NCBI GenBank assembly: GCA_019241805.1
Contig: JAFAWL010000130.1
Coordinates: forward strand, 1-6,075
Reading direction: 5' to 3'
Length of the DNA: 6,075 nt
Source of the DNA: Actinomycetota bacterium
GTDB taxonomy: Bacteria > Actinomycetota > Actinomycetes > Mycobacteriales > Jatrophihabitantaceae
The notes below the pieces were generated by a model. It had not been told where the DNA came from. It worked only from the letters and a program-made list of their open reading frames with translations, and did not search any database. The position numbers and the translations under genes were made by a program. Below are positions 1 to 5,812 of this stretch, piece after piece (the stretch's first letter is position 1; each line of letters begins with the position of its first letter).

Positions 1-23
1 GGCGCCTGCGCGCGATCGACTGA
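1..23 (+). other. Possible last codons of a convergent plus-strand gene
   Basis: In one plus-strand frame the first 23 bases read RLRAID followed by TGA at 21-23. All six sense codons end in G or C, as real genes here do. This would converge on the glucosidase stop at 31 with only a 7-base gap. Six codons are far too few to prove coding, and the stretch may simply be intergenic. Confidence 0.2.
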
Positions 24-30
24 CACGACC

Positions 31-1650
31 TCAGTCGCGCAACCAGACTGCCGTATCGGTCGGCAACAGATCGCCGTCCACCGGACCCGACGACGCCACC
101 ACGTCACCCATCGGCAGCGAGACAGGCGCAGGGCCCGTGTTGAGCACGACAACGAACGAATTCCCGCGCCGGAAAGACAACGACCCGGCCGGCGAGTCGA
201 TCCACTCGAACGAATCGGTGTGCAGCTGCGGTGTCTGCCGACGGATGCCCAGCAGGTGACGGTAGAAGTTGAGTGTCGAGCCGGGGTCGGCGAGCTGAGC
301 CTGCACGCTGAGCTTCGACCACTCCGGCGGCATCGGCAGCCACGACCGCGACCCGTTCGAGAAGCCGAACGGCGGCCGCTCACCGGACCACGGCAACGGC
401 ACGCGCCCGCCGTCGCGGCCACGGTCGGCGTGACCCGAGCGCTCCCAGATCGGGTCCTGCAATGCCTCGTCCGGCAGCTCGACATTGGCCAGGCCGAGTT
501 CGTCCCCGTTGTAGAGATACACCGCGCCGGGCAGGGACAACTGCACCAGAGCGGCGGCACGAGCCCGACGCGCGCCGATCTCGCCCCCGCCGTAGCGCGA
601 GACGTGCCGCACCACGTCGTGGTTCGACAACACCCAGCTCGACGTCGCGCCGACCGCCCGCATGGCTGCCATCGACGTGTCGATCGCGGCCCGGAACTCG
701 TCCGCGCCCCACTCCGATTCGATCAGCTTGAAGTTGAAGGCCAGGTTCAGTTCATCGCTGCGGACGTAGGCGGCCCATCGGGCGTCGTCGGCGACCCATA
801 CCTCGCCGACCGCCATGCGATCGCCGTCGTAGTCCTCGAGCGTGCGCCGGAAACCCCGCATGTAGTCATGGACGTGATCGCGGTCCCACCGCAGATCCGC
901 GCTGGTCGGCATGACCGTCGCCTGGCTCCGCACCAACTCCATGTCCATGTCCGGCAGGCCGGCGGGCTTGGCCATGCCGTGCGCGACGTCGACCCGGAAA
1001 CCGTCGACGCCCCGATCGAGCCAGAACCGCATAACGCGATCGAACTCGGCCGGCACCTCGGGGTTGTCCCAGTTCAGGTCGGGCTGTTCCGGGGCGAAGA
1101 TGTGCAGGTACCACTGGCCGTCCGGCACCCGTTTCCAGGCCGATCCCCCGAACTGGGACGGCCAATTGTTGGGCGGCTCGTCGCCGTCGGGGCCGCGTCC
1201 GTCGCGGAAGATGAAGCGCTCGCGCTCACGGCTGCCCGGCCCCGCGCGCAGGGCGGCCTGGAACCACGGATGCTGATCAGATAGGTGGTTGGGCACCAGG
1301 TCGACGGTGACGCGAAGTCCGGCCGCGTGACAGGCCGCGAGCATCTCGTCGAAATCGGTCAGTGTGCCGAAGATCGGATCGACGTCACACGGGTCGGAGA
1401 CGTCGTACCCGCCGTCAGCCATCGGCGAGCGGTAGAACGGCGAAAGCCAGATCGCGTCGACCCCGAGATCGCGCAAGTAGCCGACGCGATCACGCACGCC
1501 GGCCAGATCCCCGGTGCCGTCACCGTTGCCGTCGGCGAAGCTGCGCGGATAGATCTGATAGAAGACGGCATCCTGCCACCAAGCTCGTACGGCGCCCGAA
1601 TCCTGGGCGTCGGCGGTCGGCGGGACGTGCGTGCCGGTCGGGTTGCTCAC
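31..1650 (-). CDS. aglA: GH13 alpha-glucosidase (AglA / oligo-1,6-glucosidase type)
   Basis: This is a retaining alpha-glucosidase of family GH13, expected to release glucose from short alpha-glucosides (maltose- or isomaltose-type) in the cytoplasm; no signal peptide is visible. Numbering from the GTG at 1650 (539 aa): the N-terminal catalytic barrel opens with WWQDAVFYQIYPRSF, followed by a calcium-type loop DGNGDGTGD (about 40-48), region I DLVPNH (117-122), QPDLNW (about 189-194, typical of the oligo-1,6-glucosidase subfamily), region II GFRVDVAHG with nucleophile D221, acid/base E283 in GEVW, and SNHD with D345. A short C-terminal beta domain ends in AVWLRD. The length is normal. An in-frame GTG at 1680 would add 10 residues but has no ribosome site. 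The GTG at 1650 lies 7 bases after TAGCCT and is preferred as a leaderless start. The gene follows the globin on the same strand, as aglA follows glbO in M. tuberculosis. Family is certain; alpha-1,4 versus alpha-1,6 preference is not. Confidence 0.93.
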   Translation of the reverse strand: MSNPTGTHVPPTADAQDSGAVRAWWQDAVFYQIYPRSFADGNGDGTGDLAGVRDRVGYLRDLGVDAIWLSPFYRSPMADGGYDVSDPCDVDPIFGTLTDFDEMLAACHAAGLRVTVDLVPNHLSDQHPWFQAALRAGPGSRERERFIFRDGRGPDGDEPPNNWPSQFGGSAWKRVPDGQWYLHIFAPEQPDLNWDNPEVPAEFDRVMRFWLDRGVDGFRVDVAHGMAKPAGLPDMDMELVRSQATVMPTSADLRWDRDHVHDYMRGFRRTLEDYDGDRMAVGEVWVADDARWAAYVRSDELNLAFNFKLIESEWGADEFRAAIDTSMAAMRAVGATSSWVLSNHDVVRHVSRYGGGEIGARRARAAALVQLSLPGAVYLYNGDELGLANVELPDEALQDPIWERSGHADRGRDGGRVPLPWSGERPPFGFSNGSRSWLPMPPEWSKLSVQAQLADPGSTLNFYRHLLGIRRQTPQLHTDSFEWIDSPAGSLSFRRGNSFVVVLNTGPAPVSLPMGDVVASSGPVDGDLLPTDTAVWLRD

Positions 1651-1657
1651 CCGCCTG

Positions 1658-1663
1658 AGGCTA
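1658..1663 (-). promoter_or_regulatory. Candidate -10 element for leaderless glucosidase transcript
   Basis: On the minus strand TAGCCT matches TAnnnT. Seven bases (1657-1651) separate it from the GTG at 1650, so transcription would start at or next to the start codon. No convincing -35 is visible. If this promoter is active, the glucosidase can be expressed without the upstream globin gene. It also argues against the in-frame GTG at 1680, which lies upstream of the -10. Confidence 0.5.
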
Positions 1664-1689
1664 TCGCTCCCCCCGGACACCGGCGCGTC

Positions 1690-1711
1690 CGGCTGACAGC
1701 GTTTCCAGCCG
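1690..1711 (-). other. Small hairpin between globin and glucosidase genes
   Basis: CGGCTG (1690-1695) and CAGCCG (1706-1711) form a perfect 6-bp stem with a 10-base loop, 17 bases past the globin stop. There is no T-tract on the minus strand, so it is not a canonical intrinsic terminator. It could weaken read-through or protect a 3' end, or it could be chance in GC-rich DNA. Confidence 0.25.
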
Positions 1712-1728
1712 CTACCGGGCTAGCAAGA

Positions 1729-2154
1729 TCAGCCCGGCGTGTTGCGCATGGCTTCGGCGCTGGTCGCCAAGTAGGACCAGAGCTGCTGTTCGTAGGCCGC
1801 CGGAAGCGCAAGTGACTCCACGGCGTGCCGCATGTGTCGAAGCCAGGCGTCTCGGGCCGTCGAATTGACGGCGAAGGGGGCGTGCCGCATTCGCAGTCGC
1901 GGATGACCCCGCCGTTCGGAATAGCTGGTGGGCCCGCCCCAGTACTGGATCAGGAACAGCCGTAGCCGTTCGGCCGCCGGCCCGAGATCGTCCTCCGGAT
2001 ACAGCGATCGCAGCTCGGGGTCGTCGGCGACTCCGGCGTAGAACTCGTCGACCAGCTTGCGAAAAGTCGGTTCGCCGCCGACCAGCTCGTAGAAGGTCGA
2101 CGCTCGTTCGGATTCGATCTCACTCGAGGCGTTCGGCTGCGGATCAGACTGCAC
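1729..2154 (-). CDS. glbO: Group II truncated hemoglobin (trHbO)
   Basis: This is a heme-binding 2-on-2 globin of group II, a family that binds O2 tightly and is linked to O2/NO or peroxide chemistry near the respiratory chain. Numbering from the GTG at 2154 (141 aa): TyrB10 is Y39, TyrCD1 is Y52 in LYPEDDL, a further conserved Tyr is Y71 in QYWGGP, proximal HisF8 is H91 in RMRHAPF, and TrpG8 is W104 in RDAWLR. As I recall M. tuberculosis GlbO (Y23, Y36, H75, W88), every one is shifted by exactly 16 residues, so there are no internal gaps and only a longer N-terminus. The open frame continues upstream to 2700, but that part is antisense to the flavoprotein gene and unlike globins. The ATG at 2162 is out of frame. 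GTG 2154 is chosen because GAAAAT ends six bases before it. The gene is divergent from the flavoprotein and upstream of the glucosidase. Confidence 0.94.
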   Translation of the reverse strand: MQSDPQPNASSEIESERASTFYELVGGEPTFRKLVDEFYAGVADDPELRSLYPEDDLGPAAERLRLFLIQYWGGPTSYSERRGHPRLRMRHAPFAVNSTARDAWLRHMRHAVESLALPAAYEQQLWSYLATSAEAMRNTPG

Positions 2155-2160
2155 CTGTCC

Positions 2161-2166
2161 ATTTTC
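2161..2166 (-). promoter_or_regulatory. Candidate -10 element for leaderless globin transcript
   Basis: On the minus strand GAAAAT differs from TAAAAT only at the first base and ends six bases before the GTG at 2154. No Shine-Dalgarno sequence precedes that GTG. The -35 position for this promoter, with a 17-bp spacer, is 2184-2189, which is exactly the candidate -10 of the divergent flavoprotein gene. Confidence 0.45.
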
Positions 2167-2170
2167 CCCT

Positions 2171-2189
2171 ACGGTCGGTCGCCTACCGT
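2171..2189. promoter_or_regulatory. Imperfect dyad, candidate operator in divergent promoter region
   Basis: ACGGTCGG-TCG-CCTACCGT is an inverted repeat with arms of 8 bases (2171-2178 and 2182-2189), 7 of 8 pairing, around a 3-base centre. It covers the candidate -10 of the flavoprotein gene and the -35 zone of the globin gene, so a bound dimeric regulator could affect both. The regulator is unknown and no regulator gene lies in the window. A short dyad in GC-rich DNA may also arise by chance. Confidence 0.35.
2184..2189 (+). promoter_or_regulatory. Candidate -10 element for leaderless flavoprotein transcript
   Basis: TACCGT fits TAnnnT and is separated by seven bases (2190-2196) from the ATG at 2197. 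No ribosome site precedes this ATG. A 17-bp spacer upstream would place the -35 at 2161-2166, which is the globin -10 on the opposite strand and shows no TTGACA match. Confidence 0.5.
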
Positions 2190-2196
2190 TCATGCC

Positions 2197-3645
2197 ATGA
2201 CCGATGCTGACTTCGATCTGGCAGTGCTGGGAATGGGACCGGGCGGTGAGCAGGTGGCCGAGGACATGGCCGCCGCCGGCTGGTCGGTGCTGGGTGTGGA
2301 TCCGGGCCTGGTCGGCGGGGAGTGTCCGTACTTCGGTTGCATCCCGTCGAAAATGATCATCCGTGCGGCTCAGACCTTGAACGAGACGCAGACGGTCGAG
2401 ACGCTGGCCGGGCACGCGAGCGCGGAACCGGATTACGCGAAGGTCGCTCGGCGGATCGCGGGGGAGGCGACCGATGACTGGAACGATCAGGTCGCGGTCG
2501 ATCGGTTCACCGACAAGGGCGGCACTTTCGTGCGCGGGGCGGCTCGGTTGGACGGACGCACGGACGACGGCCGGTTCCGCATCCTTGTCGGTGATGAGGT
2601 CTTCACTGCCGCGAACGTGACGCTGAATACCGGTACGGCCCCGGCGATCCCGCCCATCCCCGGCCTGCGGGAACTGCGCGGCGACGACGCAGGCCCGCAC
2701 GGGCTGGGCGACCGACCCGGACCGGCCGGCCCCGTCTGGACGAACCGCGAGGCAATGCGGGCCACCGCGCTGCCGGCGTCGCTGATCGTCATCGGCGGCG
2801 GCGCGATCGGCGTGGAGCTAGCCCAGGCGTTCGCGCGGTTCGGCGTCGAGGTGACCGTCCTCGAGGGTGCGCCCCGCATTCTCGGTCCCGAAGAGCCGGA
2901 GGCCTCCGAAGCAGTGACCGACGTGCTTCGCCGCGAGGGCCTTGACGTGCGGGCCGGCGTCAAGATCGAGACCGTCGGGGCCGGCGGCCGGGGCGTCGAG
3001 GTCGTACTCGGCGGCGGTGACCGGGTGAGCGCCGAGAAGGTCCTTGTTGCGGCGGGACGGCGCCCCAACCTCGACGTCGGCCTGGACACCCTCGGCCTGG
3101 ACGCGGGCGCCCGCACGCTCGACGTCGACGACGGTATGCGAGTGCTCAACAGCGACGCCATCGTCGACAACCTCTACGCGGTAGGCGATATCACCGGGCG
3201 GGGCGCCTTCACCCATGTCTCGGTGTGGCAGGCCGGCGTGCTCGTCGCGGCGTTGAAGGGCGAACCGTCGCGCTTCGGTGGCTACCACGGTCTGAGCTGG
3301 GTCACGTTCACCGACCCCGAAGTCGGTCGGGTCGGGCTGACCGAGGCCCAGGCCCGCGAGCGAGGGATCACCGTCCGGACGGGGACGACGTCGATCGCCT
3401 CCTCGACGCGCGGCTGGATCCACGGCCCGGGCAACGACGGCGTCGTCAAGCTCGTCGCGGACGCCGATCGGGGGGTGCTCGTCGGGGCGACCGTGGTCAG
3501 TCCGTACGGCGGCGAGATCCTCGGCCTCCTGACGCTCGCGGTCCATGCCGCCGTGCCGCTCGACTCGCTGGCGACTATGCATTACGCGTATCCGACACTG
3601 CACCGGGCCGTCCTCGCTGCCGTGCAGGATCTGCAGGCCGGCTGA
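2197..3645 (+). CDS. NAD(P)H-dependent flavoprotein disulfide reductase, dihydrolipoyl dehydrogenase/MerA-like
   Basis: This is a class I pyridine nucleotide-disulfide oxidoreductase of 482 aa, a usual length. In order, it has an N-terminal FAD Rossmann motif GMGPGGE (12-18), a redox disulfide CPYFGC (C43 and C48) followed by IPSK, an NAD(P) Rossmann motif GGGAIGVE (200-207) with acidic E223 at the end of the next strand (suggesting NADH), a second FAD motif YAVGDITG (D331), and a C-terminal dimerisation domain from about residue 365. The usual HxxPTxxE-type dyad reads YPTLHR here: Y465 replaces the catalytic His and R470 the Glu. There is no C-terminal Cys pair, so it is not a classical mercuric reductase, and classical lipoamide chemistry is doubtful. 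A Gly/Pro-rich insertion lies near 161-179. No dehydrogenase E1/E2 genes are nearby. The electron acceptor is unknown; a quinone, a small disulfide, or the divergent globin as partner are all inference. The ATG at 2197 is supported by TACCGT seven bases upstream. Confidence 0.9.
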   Translation: MTDADFDLAVLGMGPGGEQVAEDMAAAGWSVLGVDPGLVGGECPYFGCIPSKMIIRAAQTLNETQTVETLAGHASAEPDYAKVARRIAGEATDDWNDQVAVDRFTDKGGTFVRGAARLDGRTDDGRFRILVGDEVFTAANVTLNTGTAPAIPPIPGLRELRGDDAGPHGLGDRPGPAGPVWTNREAMRATALPASLIVIGGGAIGVELAQAFARFGVEVTVLEGAPRILGPEEPEASEAVTDVLRREGLDVRAGVKIETVGAGGRGVEVVLGGGDRVSAEKVLVAAGRRPNLDVGLDTLGLDAGARTLDVDDGMRVLNSDAIVDNLYAVGDITGRGAFTHVSVWQAGVLVAALKGEPSRFGGYHGLSWVTFTDPEVGRVGLTEAQARERGITVRTGTTSIASSTRGWIHGPGNDGVVKLVADADRGVLVGATVVSPYGGEILGLLTLAVHAAVPLDSLATMHYAYPTLHRAVLAAVQDLQAG

Positions 3646-3761
3646 CGATTTGGTGCGATTTGGCCGGGCAGCGACGCGCCCGACCCTGTGATACGTCCGC
3701 AGGGCGTGCGCTCGGGCCGTTCGTCCGGTTCACTGGTGGCACCGGAGGTGAATCGCCCGCA

Positions 3762-3770
3762 GGGGGAGGT
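3762..3770 (+). promoter_or_regulatory. Shine-Dalgarno sequence of the HNH gene
   Basis: GGGGGAGGT contains a strong GGAGGT match ending 11 bases before the ATG at 3782, slightly long but workable. It is the only clear ribosome site ahead of a gene in this window. A second GGAGGT at 3724-3760 (in CACCGGAGGTGAA, ending near 3750) has no in-frame start for this protein nearby. Confidence 0.6.
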
Positions 3771-3781
3771 GCTCGCCGACC

Positions 3782-4303
3782 ATGGCCGGCGCGTTGGTGT
3801 TGAACGCGACGTACGAGCCGCTGTGCGTCGTGCCGTTGCGCCGCGCGGTCGTCTTGGTGCTGGCCGAGAAGGCGGTGCTCGTCGAGGCTGGCGAAGGCAT
3901 GATGCACTCGGCACGGACGTCAATTCCGGTGCCCGCCGTGGTCCGCTTGTCGCACTACGTGCGCGTTCCCTACCGGCGCGAGGTGCCGCTGACTCGTCGG
4001 GCCGTCCTTGATCGTGACGGACATACCTGCGTCTATTGCGGCGTGCGCGCCGACACGATCGACCACGTTCGCCCTCGCTCTCGCGGGGGCGAGCACGTCT
4101 GGACCAACGTCGTCGCCGCCTGTGCGCGGTGCAATCACCGCAAGGGCGATCGGCTGTTGACCGAACTGGGCTGGCACCTCAGCCCGCCGCCCGCACAGCC
4201 GCCGGCCACGGTGGCGGTCGTGCTCGGGTGGACCAAGCGCGACCCTTCATGGCAGCGCTACCTGACGATGGACTGGATGGACGGCGCCGCCGCAGCCGTA
4301 TGA
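3782..4303 (+). CDS. Standalone HNH endonuclease-family protein
   Basis: This is a small (173 aa), soluble protein with a C-terminal HNH nuclease fold. Residues 1-70 form a conserved N-terminal region starting ALVLNATYEPL and continuing through VPLRRAVVLVLAEKA. The HNH part spans about 71-125: C83/C86 (CVYC) and C114/C117 (CARC) form a structural zinc site, with H95 in IDHVRPRSRGG, N109 in WTNVV and H119 in CNHRK as the H-N-H residues. All core residues are intact, so metal-dependent DNA cleavage is plausible. The tail (126-173) is rich in Pro, Trp and Ala and has no recognised domain. It resembles the standalone HNH proteins common in actinobacteria. The cellular role is not established, and no toxin, methylase, intein or intron context is present. 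It starts 136 bp after the flavoprotein with its own ribosome site, and ends 27 bp before the amidase. Confidence 0.9.
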   Translation: MAGALVLNATYEPLCVVPLRRAVVLVLAEKAVLVEAGEGMMHSARTSIPVPAVVRLSHYVRVPYRREVPLTRRAVLDRDGHTCVYCGVRADTIDHVRPRSRGGEHVWTNVVAACARCNHRKGDRLLTELGWHLSPPPAQPPATVAVVLGWTKRDPSWQRYLTMDWMDGAAAAV

Positions 4304-4306
4304 CCG

Positions 4307-4317
4307 GCCCGCCGGGC
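4307..4317. other. Short perfect dyad between HNH and amidase genes
   Basis: GCCC-GCC-GGGC forms a 4-bp hairpin directly after the HNH stop codon and just upstream of the amidase -10. There is no T-tract, so it is not a standard terminator. It could be a weak pause or operator half, or chance. Confidence 0.2.
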
Positions 4318-4318
4318 A

Positions 4319-4324
4319 TACCCT
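4319..4324 (+). promoter_or_regulatory. Candidate -10 element for leaderless amidase transcript
   Basis: TACCCT fits TAnnnT and ends six bases before the GTG at 4331. No purine-rich ribosome site is present in the 27-bp gap after the HNH gene. This suggests the amidase can be transcribed separately despite the close spacing. Confidence 0.45.
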
Positions 4325-4330
4325 CGGCGC

Positions 4331-5758
4331 GTGAGCCAGCTGCACGATCTGAGCGCGCTCGAGGCCGCTGCCGCCATTCGAGCGGGCGAGCTGAGCCCGA
4401 GTGAACTGGTCGAGCACTGTCTGGATCGGATCGATCGCCTCGACGGACAGCTCGGCGCATTCGTCACGGTCACGCCGGAGCTGGCGCGGGCCCAAGCCCG
4501 AGCAGCCGAAAAGTTGCTGCTGGAACGAGCGCCGGCCACCGCGTCGCCCCTGTTCGGCGTACCGACGGCCATCAAGGATCTGCAACAGACCAAGGGCATT
4601 CCGACCGGCTTCGGCTCGCGCGTGTTTCATGACTTCGTTCCCACCTTCGACGATTTCATCGTCGAGCTGCTGCGCGAAGCCGGCACCATCAGCCTGGGCA
4701 AGACCGCGACGCCCGAGTTCGGCTTGCCTTGCTACACCGAGACCGACGTTGCGGCGCCGGCCCGTACCCCGTGGGACCCATCCCGGCTTGCCGGTGGATC
4801 GAGCGGCGGTGCCGCGACCGCCGTGGGCGGCGGCCTGATACCGATCGCCCAGGGCAGCGACGGCGGTGGCTCGATCCGGATTCCGGCCAGCGTGTGCGGC
4901 GTGGTCGGGTTGAAGCCGGCCCGCGGCCGGATCTCGCGCGGACCGATGGACGCCGATGCAACGCGGCTCTCGGTTCTCGGCCCGCTCGCTCGCACCGTGC
5001 GCGACGCGGCCGCGTTCCTTGACATCACGGCAGTTGCCCAGCTGGGAGATCCCGATCCGCTGCCGCCACTGCCAGCCGGTCAGACCTTCCTCGAGTGGTG
5101 TGATCGTGACCCCGGGCGCCTGCGTATCGCTCGTACGGTCGAGTCGCCGATCGAGTACGAGCTCGACCCGCAGGTGCGCGCGGCCTGGGAAAGCGCCAGT
5201 GCGCTGCTGGCCTCGCTCGGTCACGAGATCGTGGACATTCCGGCCGTGCTGCCGCCGGAGGCGGTGCCCGCGTTCGAAGTTCTCTGGTCGGTGTCCTCGA
5301 CCGGGGCGCCGGTCCAGGACGAGCGGGCTCCGTTGCTTCGGCCGTTGACGACCTACCTGCGAGCTCGCGGTGCGCAGGTGACTGGGCCGCAGTTCGCCGC
5401 CGCGGTCGGCGCGTTGGCGCTGCTCGCTCGCCGCTCGATCGCGGCCACGGCCCAGTTCGACGCCGTCCTGTATCCGACCGTCGCTCAGCTGCCCCGGCCG
5501 ATCGGCTGGTTCGACTCGGACGGCGACCCGGCTGCCGACTTCGAACGGCAGAAACGGTTCACGCCGTTTACCGCTATGTACAACATGACGGGTCAGCCGG
5601 CGATCTCATTGCCGCTGTTCCAGAGCAGTGAGGGCCTGCCCATCGGCATCATGCTGGTCGGTCGACCTGCGGGTGAGGCGGCGCTGTTGAGCCTGGCCGC
5701 GCAGCTGGAAAGCGCGGCTCCCTGGCGAGATCGGCGCCCACCGATATGGGACGCGTGA
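4331..5758 (+). CDS. Amidase-signature family hydrolase
   Basis: This is a 475-aa amidase-signature enzyme that hydrolyses a carboxamide or similar bond through a Ser-cisSer-Lys triad. K82 lies in AIKDLQQTKG, the cis-Ser is S157 in AGGSSGG, and the nucleophile is S181 in GSDGGGSIRIP. The 24-residue spacing between the two serines matches GatA, FAAH and related enzymes. GVVGLKPARGR follows, as expected. The C-terminal half contains the usual PTVAQLPRP and NMTGQPAISLPL segments, and the length is normal. No signal peptide or membrane segment is seen, so it is probably cytoplasmic. No gatB or gatC is nearby, which argues against a role in Gln-tRNA formation, and the substrate cannot be read from the sequence. 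It resembles the many uncharacterised actinobacterial amidases (AmiC/AmiB2-like). The GTG at 4331 is chosen because TACCCT precedes it by six bases and the protein begins with the family's usual N-terminal helix. Confidence 0.92.
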   Translation: MSQLHDLSALEAAAAIRAGELSPSELVEHCLDRIDRLDGQLGAFVTVTPELARAQARAAEKLLLERAPATASPLFGVPTAIKDLQQTKGIPTGFGSRVFHDFVPTFDDFIVELLREAGTISLGKTATPEFGLPCYTETDVAAPARTPWDPSRLAGGSSGGAATAVGGGLIPIAQGSDGGGSIRIPASVCGVVGLKPARGRISRGPMDADATRLSVLGPLARTVRDAAAFLDITAVAQLGDPDPLPPLPAGQTFLEWCDRDPGRLRIARTVESPIEYELDPQVRAAWESASALLASLGHEIVDIPAVLPPEAVPAFEVLWSVSSTGAPVQDERAPLLRPLTTYLRARGAQVTGPQFAAAVGALALLARRSIAATAQFDAVLYPTVAQLPRPIGWFDSDGDPAADFERQKRFTPFTAMYNMTGQPAISLPLFQSSEGLPIGIMLVGRPAGEAALLSLAAQLESAAPWRDRRPPIWDA

Positions 5759-5799
5759 GAAAGATCAGTGCCGGGCGCAAGGGTCCTGACCGGATTCGA

Positions 5800-5805
5800 T
5801 AACGT
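5800..5805 (+). promoter_or_regulatory. Candidate -10 element for leaderless ctaJ-like transcript
   Basis: TAACGT fits TAnnnT and is followed by seven bases before the GTG at 5813. An in-frame GTG at 5804 overlaps this element and is therefore less likely. No ribosome site is visible. Confidence 0.45.
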
Positions 5806-5812
5806 GTCGTCC

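Noticed and set aside
220..1284. A 354-codon plus-strand open frame inside the glucosidase gene
   Set aside because: It is antisense to a clear GH13 gene with all catalytic motifs. Its translation is rich in Arg, Val, His and Pro without any domain, as expected of a shadow frame in high-GC DNA.
1651..1680. Alternative glucosidase start at GTG 1680
   Set aside because: It has no ribosome site, lies upstream of the candidate -10, and adds only ten residues without family similarity. It remains possible.
2155..2700. N-terminal extension of the globin open frame up to 2700
   Set aside because: The extension runs antisense through the flavoprotein gene, has no globin similarity, and would make the protein more than twice the usual length. 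The GTG at 2154 with a -10 six bases upstream explains the start.
2818..3603. A 261-codon minus-strand open frame within the flavoprotein gene
   Set aside because: It is opposite a gene with intact FAD, NAD and disulfide motifs; its composition is that of a shadow frame and it has no recognisable domain.
3646..3781. Search for a terminator or promoter in the 136-bp gap before the HNH gene
   Set aside because: CCGGT/ACCGG around 3725-3745 can form only a 5-bp stem with a long loop and no T-tract. No TAnnnT box at a useful distance was found. Only the ribosome site is convincing.
4247..5224. A 325-codon minus-strand open frame within the amidase gene
   Set aside because: It is antisense to a complete amidase with an intact catalytic triad, and it has no recognisable motif or start signals.
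4331..5758. Assignment of the amidase as GatA of the Glu-tRNA(Gln) amidotransferase
   Set aside because: The triad is shared by all amidase-signature enzymes, and no gatB or gatC lies beside it, so the specific role is not supported.
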